Assembly (NCBI GenBank): GCA_019009955.1
Contig: CM032230.1
Coordinates: forward strand, 128,118,501 to 128,182,500
DNA length: 64,000 nucleotides
Source: Riptortus pedestris
Lineage: Eukaryota > Arthropoda > Insecta > Hemiptera > Alydidae
Direction of reading: 5' to 3'
Of this stretch, positions 1 to 10,545 are shown piece after piece (position 1 is the stretch's first letter; each line of letters opens with the position of its first letter). The position numbers and the translations under genes are program-made. The notes under the pieces were generated by a model. That model saw only the letters and a program-made list of their open reading frames with translations. It did not search any database and was not told where the DNA came from.

Positions 1-811
1 CTACTTAATAAATTTTCAAATCAATTACACTCAATAAAACAAGACCTGTTAAAAGAAATAAATGATTGAGAGCAAATGTTTTCATTTTTTTTTTTTTTTT
101 AGAGTTGACACACTGGCTGTAAGAATAACAAAAAAAATAAAAAGAGAAGGACCGAGAGAAAAGTGGATTGGTATTGGTATAAAAAAAGAAATATAGATGT
201 AATGAATTGCGATAATGGTTAAACTAAGGACAATAAGAGGGAGAAGAATGGTCAACACGCCATCTAGCGAGGAAGAAGGGAAACTCGGCGAAACAGAACA
301 AAAATACTCGGCCTACCCATAACTCAGCCACATATTTGTCGACACTCTAAAAGATTAAAAGGGGGCTTTCTCCCCCCCTGCAAATTTACAGGCTTCCTTT
401 ATGTGAGAACCGTGACCGTTATTTTCTTTCTTATCGGATTTTAATTCCCTTTAGCCTCAAATAAATTGCTACTTCGATCTGAAGCTCTATCCAGATTAAT
501 TAACGGAATTTACGGCTGTAATATTGCTCGAATGTAATTATATTGATTTATAAGGAACATGTATTTTTAATCCAATGGGCCGTATATTTTTTTTTAACTT
601 ACATAAAACCCAATGTAACATTGTAATTCCTTAAGAAGGTAGGGGAGAAGATTGGTTTGGATTATATATTTATTTGAGTGCTTCTACAAGGGTGGTATCC
701 TCTTTCTCTCTTCTACCCCATTTGTTGGCACCTGCCAATGTTATTTGGCGTTCTCCTGAAATCAATACCATCCTTATGAAAATATGTACACATCGGTCTA
801 CATGAAGGGTT
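1..811. other. Unassigned AT-rich DNA
   Basis: No reading frame, RNA gene or known repeat end is recognisable here. It contains a poly-T tract near 87-100 and one AG-rich patch near 120-330. It is presumably intergenic or intronic. Confidence 0.6.
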
Positions 812-855
812 ATTTTTTATTTATTTATTTATATTAACGTCCACTTTTTGCATTT
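812..855 (-). mobile_element. SINE 3' tail fragment
   Basis: A run of TTTA units followed by TATTAACGTCCACTTTTTGCA matches the reverse complement of the 3' end of the tRNA-derived SINE seen many times in this window. The body is missing and LINE1 3' UTR sequence follows directly. Confidence 0.5.
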
Positions 856-1012
856 TATTTATTATGTTTAGATTCATTTTTTGTTTTTTTTTTAATTTTT
901 TATTTATTGGGTTCTGTTTATTGTTATTTTTCTGTAATTATTTTTATATTACATTGTTAGACTTAGAACCGAATCTCCTAGTTGCAATTGCTCCTCTATA
1001 AATACACATTAA
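850..1012 (+). mobile_element. LINE1 3' UTR fragment
   Basis: The stretch matches the LINE1 3' UTR seen at 7880-8045, with a TTATTGTTATTTTTCTGTAATT-like core and a terminal GCTCCTSTATMAATA motif. No coding part remains. It is followed by about 160 bp (1013-1168) that also follows the LINE1 end at 8.05-8.21 kb. Confidence 0.55.
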
Positions 1013-1168
1013 AAAGTCTTAGAATCCTCTGTTGTCCATAAATAATCGTTAAAATAATAAATTTAAAAAGAAGGGAATATTTTCAAAATGCTCTTTAGCC
1101 TTAATTTGTTTTATTTCTCATGTTAACCTTCGGATGAGGACCGTATGCTACCAGTGATTTCAATATAA

Positions 1169-1384
1169 TTTTTTTATTAACTTTTAGCAACAATGGCTAA
1201 TTGGGACGGGTTATCAACAGGTTACCGCCCTTCTCTAGCCAGGGTAGGACTAATGATTTTATTTAAGGAATTCCGTAACGAAATAAATTCCTACTGCCCA
1301 GGCGAGAATCGAACTCGCCACTCGAGGTTTTGCCGTGTGAGATTAAGGCCAACGCTTTAACTCACATGGCTAACCTGAGCCCCC
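1169..1384 (-). mobile_element. tRNA-derived SINE, near full length
   Basis: Read on the minus strand this has the full SINE order. The head is GGGGCTCAGGTTAGCCATGT. A T-arm-like GCGAGTTCGATTCTCGCCTG follows, then the CCACCCT/AGGGTGG-type hairpin region, then a tail ending in TTAATAA. Promoter-like A and B boxes for RNA polymerase III are implied by the tRNA-like head. No clear target duplication was found. Confidence 0.75.
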
Positions 1385-1395
1385 ATGAGTGGTTA

Positions 1396-2062
1396 TGTTG
1401 CTACTTCAAATGCAAACACACTCATATTTAATGACGTATTCCTCCAAAGATTGCATACATTATACTAGGGTTGGGAATCTAGAACCTTCTAGGCAACAAG
1501 CTGATTCCGACCAATCAACGGGCGAGTTGGGGCCTCGAACCTACAAGATCAGACGGCGGGCGAATATAAATTCTTCCAGCCCGGTACGCCCGGCAGTTCA
1601 GTTTATGTGAGAATCAGCAATTTGATCCGTGAGAGACAGACTCCAGACAATCTGCAATAACTATGTAAGACTAACAGTATATAATGTGGTAATGTGGAAA
1701 AATAGATTAGCAAGTGTGTAGTTCGTCGTTAAATAAATTGCGTACTGATAAAAACTTTAAAGTTTGTGTAATTTAATTTTGCAATCTAAAGAACTCTAAT
1801 AATCGACGTTTAATATTTTTTGTGGGGCTCAGGTTAGCCATGCTAGTTAAAGCGTTGACCTTTATCTCACATGGTTAACCTAGAGTGGCGAGTTCGATAC
1901 TCGCCTGGGCAAAGGAAACTATTTGGTGAGAAATTAATTAAATAACATCCAAAAATCCCACCCTGGCTAGAAAAGGGTGGTAACCTGTAGATAACCTGTC
2001 CCGATTAGCCTAAGTTGCAAAAAGTAAATAATGATAATAATATTTTTGTAATAAACGTAACA
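1396..2062 (+). mobile_element. Solo LTR, interrupted by a SINE
   Basis: The 3' part matches the better-preserved LTR at 41122-41875: AATAAATTG, then TGATAAA, a TTTGTGTAATTT GT-rich stretch, GCAATCTAAAGAACTCT and the terminal AAACGTAACA. A TATAAATT box lies near 1565. Its start is set at TGTTG by analogy with the other copy and is uncertain. A SINE occupies 1825-2040. No coding interior flanks it, so it is a solo LTR or an LTR fragment. The superfamily (Gypsy, BEL or other) cannot be told from the LTR alone. Confidence 0.55.
1825..2040 (+). mobile_element. tRNA-derived SINE inside the LTR
   Basis: This is a full-length SINE with the tRNA-like head ending CTCGCCTGGGCA, a CCACCCT/AGGGTGG hairpin and a GATAATAA tail. 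The flanks AATATTTTTTGT (left) and AATATTTTTGT (right) are a probable target-site duplication. That indicates insertion by retrotransposition into the LTR end. Confidence 0.8.
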
Positions 2063-2179
2063 ATTTTTATATAAATACCACCTAAATTTCACCGTTTGTA
2101 AGGTTGCCCCCTACCTCTTAAATAACTAAAATTAGTTAGATACATGAGGTAGGCATTCGTGTAGGTTTCAGAGTTTTGT

Positions 2180-2470
2180 TTAACCGTTACCAAACTTAAT
2201 ACAACAATTTTTTTGTGAAGTTTGTTAGTGATGGAGCTTGTTAATGGATGAAATCGGAGACAGGTCTAGAAGGGAGTGAAATAAAAAAATTAAAAATTTC
2301 TTTCCATGAGTTGGATGGAAAATACTATAAAGCCAATCTTGTTTCATTTTTACCAGTAGAAGGAGGGGGGGGGAGTTAGTTGGGGAATTTCGAAAATTCG
2401 AAATATCTCCGTTATTATGCATCGGATTGAAAATTTGTATCAAATTAATGTTATTGCAAATGTAATAGTC
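2180..2470 (+). mobile_element. HINE-like core fragment
   Basis: This is the middle part of the HINE-like family: TTTTGTTT-ACCGTTACCAAACT, then ATGAAATCGGA, a G-run, GAATTTCGAAAATTCGAAATATCTCCGTT and a CGGATTGAAAA block. Both ends and the TA tract are missing. Confidence 0.6.
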
Positions 2471-2474
2471 TGAT

Positions 2475-3632
2475 GACGAAAATTGGGTCCTTTCAAAATT
2501 AACGATATATATTAACGCTCTACGGACGCAGTTTTTGTTTGATTGTTACCAAACTCGACATTTAAACATTTTATGCAAAAATAAAGATCAAGTTCGTTAA
2601 CTGCTAAAATCAGGAGAGTGGGTTGGACGGGGAGAATTTCGAAAATTCTTAATTTCTCGGTTATTATGCGTTGATTTGAAAAAAATATGTAAAATTAATC
2701 TTATAGCAAATGTAATGTTCTATAAATGTTGTTATGCGCGCTTTTTCCGTTATCTTGATTATTAAGCGAAATATTTGCAATTATAGCAGATTTCCCTTAA
2801 GGGAAATCAGCTATTGAGGTTGTACTCATGGGGGGGTTTAGAGGGGAGGATTTTCGAAAATTCGAAATATCTCCGTTACTATACGTCGGATCGAAAAATT
2901 ATACAGAATCAATCTTATTACAAATTAAATTTAATATAAATATTGTTATATACATTTATTCTCTATCTTGAATATTAACCGAGATATTTGCATTTTTCAG
3001 TTTTCACCAAACCGCCACTTCTACTCATGTTACGTAAACAATACTCTGATACATAATAAATCTTATTGGAAGTTTAAATACCAAAAATTGTATTCAAGAG
3101 GCCTTTATTATACGAGATACATGCAAATATGCTCTGGTGACTCCCCCCCCCCATCTTAAAGTTTTGGACTACTAAAATTTTATTGATTGAGATAACAATT
3201 ATTCTGACTCATTATTAATTACACTAGTAGATATAGTAAATAGTTCTCAATAAAATTAATGTGTTATATTCTGATATATTTCAGTAATTGTTTTTCTTTC
3301 CGGTGTGAGGCGGGACCCGTTTGTTTACATTTCTAACCTAACGCTTCCTGTCGGCAGGCTATTGAACTTGGATGAAACATTTCTTATTTCCGTTTGTATT
3401 TTATTCACGGTGTTCTGTTAGCAGTATGTATATTTATCTATTACTAAACTTCACGAGGGAAATCTGCTTAGTTTACGCAGCCCTGCGTGACGGACTTTTT
3501 AGTTTTCAGCCTCCCGTAAACCTCCACTCATAGTCATGTCATATTATAAAGCACTTTTTATGAAGTCTAAATACCAAATATTGTTCTCATTGAACATTTT
3601 ACGTTTTAGCCCCTGTGTGACGGACTATTTTC
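2475..3632 (+). mobile_element. HINE-like element (B core) split by a nested HINE
   Basis: The left half (2475-2786) runs from GACGAAAATTGGGTCC through the core to GCGAAATATTTGCAATT. The right half (3501-3632) resumes with AGTTTTCAGCCTCC and the B-type 3' core (AAATACCAAATATTGTTCTC) and ends near TGTGACGGACT. Joining the halves restores the order seen in uninterrupted B copies. The 5' end is missing and the TA tract is reduced to a few units. Confidence 0.7.
2787..3500 (+). mobile_element. HINE-like element, C core, nested
   Basis: It begins AGCAGATTTCCCTTAAGGGA and ends with GGGAAATCTGCTTAGTTTAC, a hairpin remnant and TGACGGACTT. It has an internal deletion that joins TACTCATG directly to the G-run block, removing the TA microsatellite. 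The 3' core is the C type (CTAACGCTTCCTGTCGGCAG). It sits inside a B-type element. Confidence 0.8.
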
Positions 3633-4220
3633 TTTACTAAGGCAGGCTAAATAAGGACTCCAAATGGAGTTAGTGTAATTTGAGCTTAATTTGCGAGCTC
3701 GAATGGGCTGTCTTGGGCTCTATAGCAGCTTTTCGGGGGCTGAGGGCGAAGCGTTCCCCTGAGGGGCGTTACCTGAAAACGGGTATATTTGATATTAGCA
3801 AGCCAAAGTTGGTCCGTCGGGAAATTCAGCTAAATTGGAAGAGGGCTGTGTAGGCTGGCTGGTATGGCGTGTTATACACACTCTAAGTTCAGCGGGGTCC
3901 TTCCTTCCTCAAAGGCACCCAACTAAACCTTCCCATACAAGTTACACTACAGTAGCGGCTCCAAGTTTTTGAGGGTCAACAAGCTTTACCCCACCCCCTT
4001 TTCATCTCACTGCCTAAGTGCTATCTCTGCAACTTGATTAGACGTTTTCCATAAATTGTCTCTCGTGATTAAAGACGTTTGTTACAAAGGAGCTCTCGCT
4101 AGAAGGAGAACTGTTCATTTTATTGGCAAGGGGTCGTGTTTAGCAGGTAAGCTTTTATGAGCATACATATATATATCTAATTAAATTGGGGTTGGTCTTA
4201 TACATTAATATTAATGATAT
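3633..4220. other. Unassigned, GC-richer stretch
   Basis: There is no long frame and no repeat match within the window. It is more GC-rich than its surroundings and includes a short hairpin-like GCGTTCCCCTGAGGGGCGTT near 3751. It may be unique host sequence. Confidence 0.5.
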
Positions 4221-4377
4221 TTATTAAAGTCGACCTTATGCTACTAAGGCTGACAGTGATGGGTTATCTAAAAGTTACCACCCTTTTCTAGACAGGGTGG
4301 GGCTTAGGGTTTTATTTAATGAGTCCCTCAATAAAAAATTCCTATTGCCTAGGAGAGAATCGAACTCACCACTCACC
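4221..4377 (-). mobile_element. SINE, truncated
   Basis: This carries the minus-strand SINE body and T-arm-like segment (GAGAATCGAACTCACC). The tRNA-like 5' head beyond the T-arm is lost. It lies next to a second SINE in the same orientation. Confidence 0.65.
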
Positions 4378-4400
4378 TATTTATTAAGAGGGATTACGAT

Positions 4401-4614
4401 TTTTTTTTTATTAATTAACGTCCACTTTTGCAACTAAGACTAATTGGGACGGGTTATCTGCAGGTTACCGCCCTATTCTAGCCAGGGTGGGACTATGGAT
4501 TTTAATTAATTCTGTCACTAAATAAATTCCTTTGCCCAGGCGGGAATCGAACTCGCCAATCTAGGCCAAGTGAGATTAAGACTCACGCCTTAACTCACAT
4601 GGACATCCTGAGCC
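4401..4614 (-). mobile_element. tRNA-derived SINE, near full length
   Basis: The order is poly-T and TTAATTAACGTCCACTTT, then GGGACGGGTTATCTGCAGG, the AGCCAGGGTGGGA hairpin half, GCGGGAATCGAACTCGCC (T-arm complement) and a CATCCTGAGCC head. Confidence 0.75.
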
Positions 4615-6479
4615 AGCTCTTCTAAATTATTAGTATTTTAAGAAACATTTATTTATTATATGTAATTAATGAAGAAGTTATATGTAGTTAATAAAGAAGA
4701 TTTGAAAAAAAAAATAAAAAAAACAATTACTAAAATTAAATGTTTTAACACAACTGTACAAAAAAAAATTATTGCAGGAAAAAAAACGTAATGTCAGAGC
4801 CCCAACTGTTCTTGTTGTCGGCAAATTCCATATGTCTGGAAGTTTTAATTGAACAATGGAGGATCAGATGAACATAATTTTTCTGGAAATTATGGTATTG
4901 ATTTCATGTTCTTGAATAATTACTTTACCTATATATATAAATATATATATATATATATAGCTTATTTAAAATAAAGAAGTTTACTAAACCATTCGATCAT
5001 ACAGAACAATAAAGGCATGAAATTATTGAATCATTTTATTACCTATATATCCTTAGAATACATTCTACACACTAGTTAATCAGCATATAAAAGTCAAGTG
5101 CAGTTCAGCTCATCAAGTCTTCATGATCAGTCACCCTGGTATAAAATTGTACAAGTTTTAAGTTTAACTAGCATTTTTTTTTATATATCAATACATATTA
5201 TTTTCTAACAAATTGCTTAAATATTTGACTTAATGAGCATGTAATGCGAACATACATTGAATGTAGATAAAATAATATTTCTCCATATAGAGAGTGCTAC
5301 TCTATAACGCTATGACTACACTACAAAACTGCGTTCCCACTACAAAACCCTTTGCTCCTTTCCAGTGGTTTGGCATCACAAGTTACTGAAAGCTCCACTG
5401 CTGGAGGGGAGTGCAGTGGAACCTGAGAATATTTTTCTGAGACCTACAAGCTTTGTGATTAGGTTTTGAAAAAACGTCAAACTCAATATTCAGGGGTATA
5501 TTAGGCAACCTTTTGAGTTGGGATTTGGATTCCTTGTTTTGGGGATAAAGGACCTTTTTACTTCTTTGTCTCACAATCTTGACTTGCAATGCTCTTGATC
5601 ATTCGGCCATTGTTTCCCACACTGTGTGAAGGCTCATTTTCCACCTTTCCCATTGTTTCTTTTGCATTTCTTCGTATAATGCCTCGCGCATCCCCCATTA
5701 CCCTACCCTTTTTTTTCGGGCACCTTCGTCAATGTGGATAACTAGCCCCTAAGAATCCCCTGAACCCTGAATAAAGGAGATCTGACGAATAAAAGCAGGG
5801 AGGTATAAGGTCTCTAGAAGCGGAACTAAAAGGAATCCAAGGTTCTTTGCATGTCTAATCCTTTCCTAGGCTCTTTCTACTTCTGGAGGAGGGGAATGCT
5901 TCCCTCCCTCTCTCTCTCCAGGGAGCCATCCCCTGTCTTATAGCCTCAACTTTCTTCAGTTACTCAGTCTTCTTTATACCATCGTTCTCACATATCCCAA
6001 TTTTATTTCCCACTTATTTCTTCAACATTGAATTTTTCAGGGCCTTTTTTTTTACATCAAAGTTGCAAAAAAACTACAAATAACCAATTAAACTATTCCA
6101 TTCTGACAAGCTAGCCCACTCATTTTTTCCACTAATGGCAGATCGATTTTTCATACTTCTAAAACATCATATCTAAAACAATAAACTTTAAATATTTTAG
6201 CAGTGAGACAGAGTTTCTGAGTACTACGGTGAACAACGAAATGAAGTTAAGGCTCAGATTTTTTATGGTGGTTCCATTTAAGAATAAGTTTAATTAAATT
6301 TCCTCCTAAATTGGAAATTTCGCAGAAAGTAACATTCTATTTACGGTTAGATATCTACTGCTGTTGATATCTCTAAAAATAATGATAACTGACTGGAGTA
6401 TAACAGCTAAAGCGACCAGTCCACCTTTAACCCATAGCAAACTTGGGATTTTGGAAGGCATAACAGCTTGTTCCCAAAG
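4615..6479. other. Unassigned AT-rich DNA with short TA repeats
   Basis: A (TA)n tract lies at about 4930-4960. The minus-strand 68-codon frame at 5383-5589 has no recognisable motif. No repeat family shared with the rest of the window was found. Confidence 0.5.
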
Positions 6480-6827
6480 ATAGGATTGTCATTCGTGACA
6501 ATGACTAACCAGTACTTAAAACGAGAGTATCTAGCGTAAGTAATCAGAGCTTATGCACTACAACGTTTTCCGGAAGGAAGGCTTAACACGTGGGAAGCGA
6601 GTAAGTTCTGAAAGACAATAAGTAATCAATGTGAGGAATTTTCTGAAGAAAATTGCTTATCAATATTAGGTTGGATAGGGTATCCGAAAGACGAAGACTG
6701 CTAAGAGCTTAGAATGGGAGCAACGTATCACAAATGCTGAACAGTAATTCTGACGGGAACATTTCCTGTATCCAAAGATTATCCAGTGTGAGGAAAGTTA
6801 GCAATTCCGCAAGACAAGAGCTAACCC
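6480..6827. repeat. Degenerate edge of the minisatellite
   Basis: Diverged monomers recur at roughly 40-45 bp, each with a GTNTTTTCC/GTATTTCCTG-like segment, then GANGACAARAG and CTAACCAGTACGT. Divergence increases away from the homogeneous block to the right, as expected at the edge of an unequally recombining array. Confidence 0.65.
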
Positions 6828-7475
6828 GTACGTCAGACGGGAGTATTTTCTGAGGACAAAAGTTAGCAAGCACGTTGAACTAGGGTGTTTTCCAGAAGAC
6901 AAGAGCTACGTGGAACGCGGGTGTTTTCCTGATGACGAAAGCTAACCAGTATGTCAGACGGGAGTATTTCCTGAGGACAAAAGTTAGCAAGCACGTTGAA
7001 CTAGGGTGTTTTCCAGAAGACAAGAGCTAACCAATACGTGGAACGCGGGTGTTTTCCTGATGACGAAAGCTAACCAGTATGTCAGACGGGAGTATTTCCT
7101 GAGGACAAAAGTTAGCAAGCACGTTGAACTAGGGTGTTTTCCAGAAGACAAGAGCTAACCAATACGTGGAACGCGGGTGTTTTCCTGATGACGAAAGCTA
7201 ACCAGTACGTCCGACGGGAGTATTTCCTGAGGACAAAAGCTAGCAAGCACGATGAACGAGGGTGTTTTCCTTAAGACGAGATCTAACCAGTACATGGAAC
7301 GCGGGTGTTTTCCTGATGACGAAAGCTAAACAGTACGTCCGACGGGAGTATTTCCTGAGGACAAAAGCTAGCAAGCACGTTGAACTAGGGTGTTTTCCTT
7401 ATGACGAGATCTAACCAGTACATGGAACGCGGGTGTTTTCCATTTTCCTGAAGAAAAAACCTAACCAGTACGTCA
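6828..7475. repeat. Minisatellite with 128-bp higher-order repeat
   Basis: The motif CAGACGGGAGTATTTCCTGA or its CCGACGG variant starts at 6834, 6955, 7083, 7211 and 7339. That gives periods of 121, 128, 128 and 128. The 121-bp period is explained by a 7-bp deletion (AACCAAT). Each 128-bp unit holds three related ~43-bp monomers. The last unit carries a 6-bp insertion before the array decays at about 7475. Confidence 0.9.
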
Positions 7476-7714
7476 ACTGAATTTCTAGAAGCCTCAAACT
7501 AAATTGACGTTTCATCTCCAATTATATATAAAGCTATCATAATTAAGAAATTATTAGTCGCCATATTTTTAAAACTGAAAATGAAAAGTATGCACATTTA
7601 TATCCTTAAGATAGAATACCATAACAATCCAATCCAAAGCACAATTCGTTTGTAAAACATTTAATATAAATTGCCCTGTCTTTTCGCCATCATAGAAATC
7701 TCATGACTCAGTCA

Positions 7715-8050
7715 TACCCCTGACAAGAACAGAAAGACCTCGATGCGCAAGATGCCATGAACCATTAAACACGAACTGAAATATTGAATACTTAGAGACT
7801 CCACATAACTTGAATGAAGCTCTTACTGACTGGAGCTCTCATATCGAAAATATACTAAATCACCTTAAAAATGATGTAAACTGTATTTTATCTATTATGT
7901 TTAGTTTCATTTGTTCTGTTTATTAATTTTTTATTTGTGGGCTCTGTTTATTGTTATTTTTCTGTAATTTTGTTTTTATTTTACATTGTTAGAGACTTTG
8001 AGCCAAATCAACCAGTTGAAATTGCTCCTGTATCAATAAATAGTAAAAAG
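7715..8050 (+). mobile_element. LINE1 3' end, degenerate ORF plus 3' UTR
   Basis: Positions 7733-7870 translate, with a stop, to RPRCARCHEPLN and then NIEYLETPHN. This matches the C-terminal Cys/His region of the LINE1 copies at 13.4 and 23.2 kb. The LINE1 3' UTR follows and ends GCTCCTGTATCAATAAATA. It is 5'-truncated, as is usual for target-primed insertions. The 163 bp after it are shared with 1013-1168. Confidence 0.65.
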
Positions 8051-8213
8051 TCTTTGAAGCCTCTGATGACCATAAATGATCGTTAAAATAATAAATTTAA
8101 AAAGAAAGCAATATTTTCAAAATGCCCTTCACACTTTATTAGTTATATTTCTCACGTTAAACAGTAAAAGGGCCGATCAGATGAGGACCGTATGCTACCA
8201 GTGATTTCAATAA

Positions 8214-8414
8214 AAAATTAAATTATTTAGGATTGGTACGTGGTATCTACAGGTTACCTTCCGTTTCTAGCCAGGGTGGGACTAAGGATTTATTTAATGA
8301 ATTCCGCAACTAAATAAATTCCTTTGCCCAGGCGGGAATCGAACTCGCTACTCTAGGTTTACCTTACGAGATTAAGGTAAATACTTTAACTCACATGGCT
8401 AACCTGAGCCCCAT
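8214..8414 (-). mobile_element. tRNA-derived SINE
   Basis: This is a full minus-strand SINE with GCGGGAATCGAACTCGC and a GGCTAACCTGAGCCCC head. ATTTCAATA occurs on both sides (about 8203 and 8415), a probable target duplication. Confidence 0.75.
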
Positions 8415-9134
8415 TTCAATATAAAAGATTAATTGAAAGTCGAGAAGCTCGTATTATAATCTATTGATTGTTCTATAAAACGGCTGGCTTAGTGCCTGGA
8501 ATGTCACTTTGGATTTATAAGAGGTTTCGAAACAAAGCTAAATTTGCATTATTATATTAATGGCAATAAAATATAGGTGTTTTGTATTATAAAAAATAGT
8601 CGGGAAGTAATTCTAGGACATAAATGCATATAAAATATCGAACAAGAATGTCACAGGTAATGAATGCGCCAGCAGGTGGAATGCATAAGTAATCTCTACG
8701 ACAAAGTAAAAATCAAGCTGCCCTGGCGATAATAGCTGCAACGGGGGGGGGGGGTTGTTGCATTACTGGCGGGTAAACTGCAGTAGAGGCCATCAGCTGG
8801 AGTCTAGACTGGAGAATAGGCTAGGACGGTGGCCCTATAATTTATCGGAGTAAATCGGTACAATGGCGCAGTGCGGGACTCACGCACCGGTACTCTCTCC
8901 CTCGCCTCTCGAGAAAGAAAAAAAAAAACCCAATTTCCAGGGGCCTCTTTCTCCAGCTCCAACACACACAGTAGGTTACAATCAGGTCCTAATCCAATCC
9001 AAGAATACCCATATTAGTAATGCCGCATGCCAGCTGATCATAAAATTATCATAATCATATGAATAAGATTAATTCTAATTACAGCATTGCCTATACCTCG
9101 GACGTAACATATACGTCTTTTACAAATAAACTTT
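8415..9134. other. Unassigned DNA
   Basis: It contains a poly-G tract at about 8743-8753 and a short GC-rich part. The 63-codon plus-strand frame at 8863-9054 has no recognisable domain. Confidence 0.5.
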
Positions 9135-9145
9135 AACTTACATAA

Positions 9146-9376
9146 GGGAGCTCAGGTTAGTCATGTGAGTTAAAGCGTGCCTTTAATCTCACATGGTAAA
9201 CCTAGAGTGGCAATTTCGGTTCCCACCTGAACGGAGACGGATTTTATTTAGTGACGGAATTCATTAAATAAAATCCTGAGTCCCACCCTGGCTAGAAAAG
9301 GTTGGTAACCTGCAGATAACCAGTCCCATTTAGCCTTAGTTGCAAAAAGTTGAAGTTAATATTTTTTTTTTTCTGC
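9146..9376 (+). mobile_element. tRNA-derived SINE with target duplication
   Basis: The head GAGCTCAGGTTAGTCATGTG and the body CCCACCCTGGCTAGAAAAGG are clear. AACTTACATAA (9135-9145) and AACTTACAAAA (9377-9387) flank it as an 11-bp target duplication with one mismatch. The T-arm motif is mutated (AATTTCGGTTCCC), so this copy is probably transcriptionally weak. Confidence 0.8.
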
Positions 9377-9387
9377 AACTTACAAAA

Positions 9388-10284
9388 TTATTCTGTGTGA
9401 CACTAAAAGAAAACAACCTGGCTCTCATATGTACTATATGAATATCAAATTAAATGCATTAACGGACATTTTGTTATAGTACGTTATACATATTTATTTA
9501 TTGTTAGTAGATTTTGCTTAATAGAAAACAAACATAGAAGTTGTACACGTGTTAAAAATATATCTTCAATCTACGTAGAATATGACAAAAATAACGTCTG
9601 TTCAAAACTATATGTGTTACTCTTCAAACAAATTTTGCGGCCCCCGTTTTTCGGGGTACTTATCAAAGTCAGCCTCCTTATCTGCCTTATTTAAGATAAT
9701 TATATCCATTTTAAGTCATATTAAATAAATATCATTTCTGTTGGGGATGTTGCTAAGGAAGCAGATTAAGTTGAACTTTATTATGATAAAAATAGAAATT
9801 CACATTCTTTATAGATGCTTTTAGAATCTTAGTTGACATTTACCTTATTTCTTCCGTCTTTATATTAAGTAATTTATATTAAGGTCTTGAAGATATTGTG
9901 CAGTCGACTTGGATATAACTCCTCTTGATCCAAACAGTAACATTGAGTGTAGACTTCTTCTGCTTGTTTTTTTTTACTTTTTTCGAATAGAACTGTCGGA
10001 ACAATAAGTATTCCCTTGTCTGCTTTTCTTGAAATGACAACAATATCTGCTCTGAGTGCAACCGACTCCCTCATATATCCCCCACTCTGGGGGTTATCTT
10101 CTCAAATGTTGTGCAATTTCTGAACGTACCTTATGATGCTGGGAGCATTGCATTTGCTCGGCCCATTGTCACGAACCTACAACATGCGGGAGGCTGAATC
10201 GCCGGGCTAGCGGGTCGTTTCTAAGTTCCTTCCTGAGAAAGGACATTTTTTTTTCATCCCTACCATACATGATATATAAGTGTT
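9388..10284. other. Unassigned AT-rich DNA
   Basis: Two overlapping minus-strand frames of 60-66 codons (9874-10074) have no recognisable domain. A short GC-richer patch lies near 10140-10220. Confidence 0.45.
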
Positions 10285-10545
10285 TTAAGTAAAATTATAG
10301 ATAAAGTTCGATAACGCCTGTAACCGGACCAGTAGGATTGGGAATTCAATATATTTCCGTTATTATGTGTAGGAACGAAAAAATGTAAAGGGATCTTGTT
10401 AAACTATTGATTTTCTGTTGCTCCACTTATTTTCTCGTAGCTCAAATACTAAGGGAGTTATTTGTACTTTCTTGTTTTCAACCTTCAGTATAACTCCATT
10501 TCTACCCATATGATATTTACAAAGAAACTGAGCATATATGGTGAG
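10285..10545 (+). mobile_element. HINE-like fragment, D core
   Basis: It has GATAAAGTTCGATAACGCC, CGGACCAGT and TATTTCCGTTATTATGTGTAGGA, then a TTTTCTTGTTTTCAACCTTCAG block as in the D copies at 42.9 and 47.3 kb. The ends are missing. Confidence 0.5.

Noticed and set aside
1825..1912. SINE heads as functional tRNA genes
   Set aside because: The tRNA-like parts run into a shared ~130-bp body and AATAA-type tail, recur about a dozen times, and several have target duplications. They are SINEs.
2225..3159. Short frames in HINE cores as a conserved small protein
   Set aside because: The related frames differ in phase and length between copies and are broken by indels. The family appears non-coding.
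6828..7475. Regularly spaced repeats as a CRISPR array
   Set aside because: The monomers are contiguous and related to each other, with no unique spacers, and the context is eukaryotic. It is a minisatellite.
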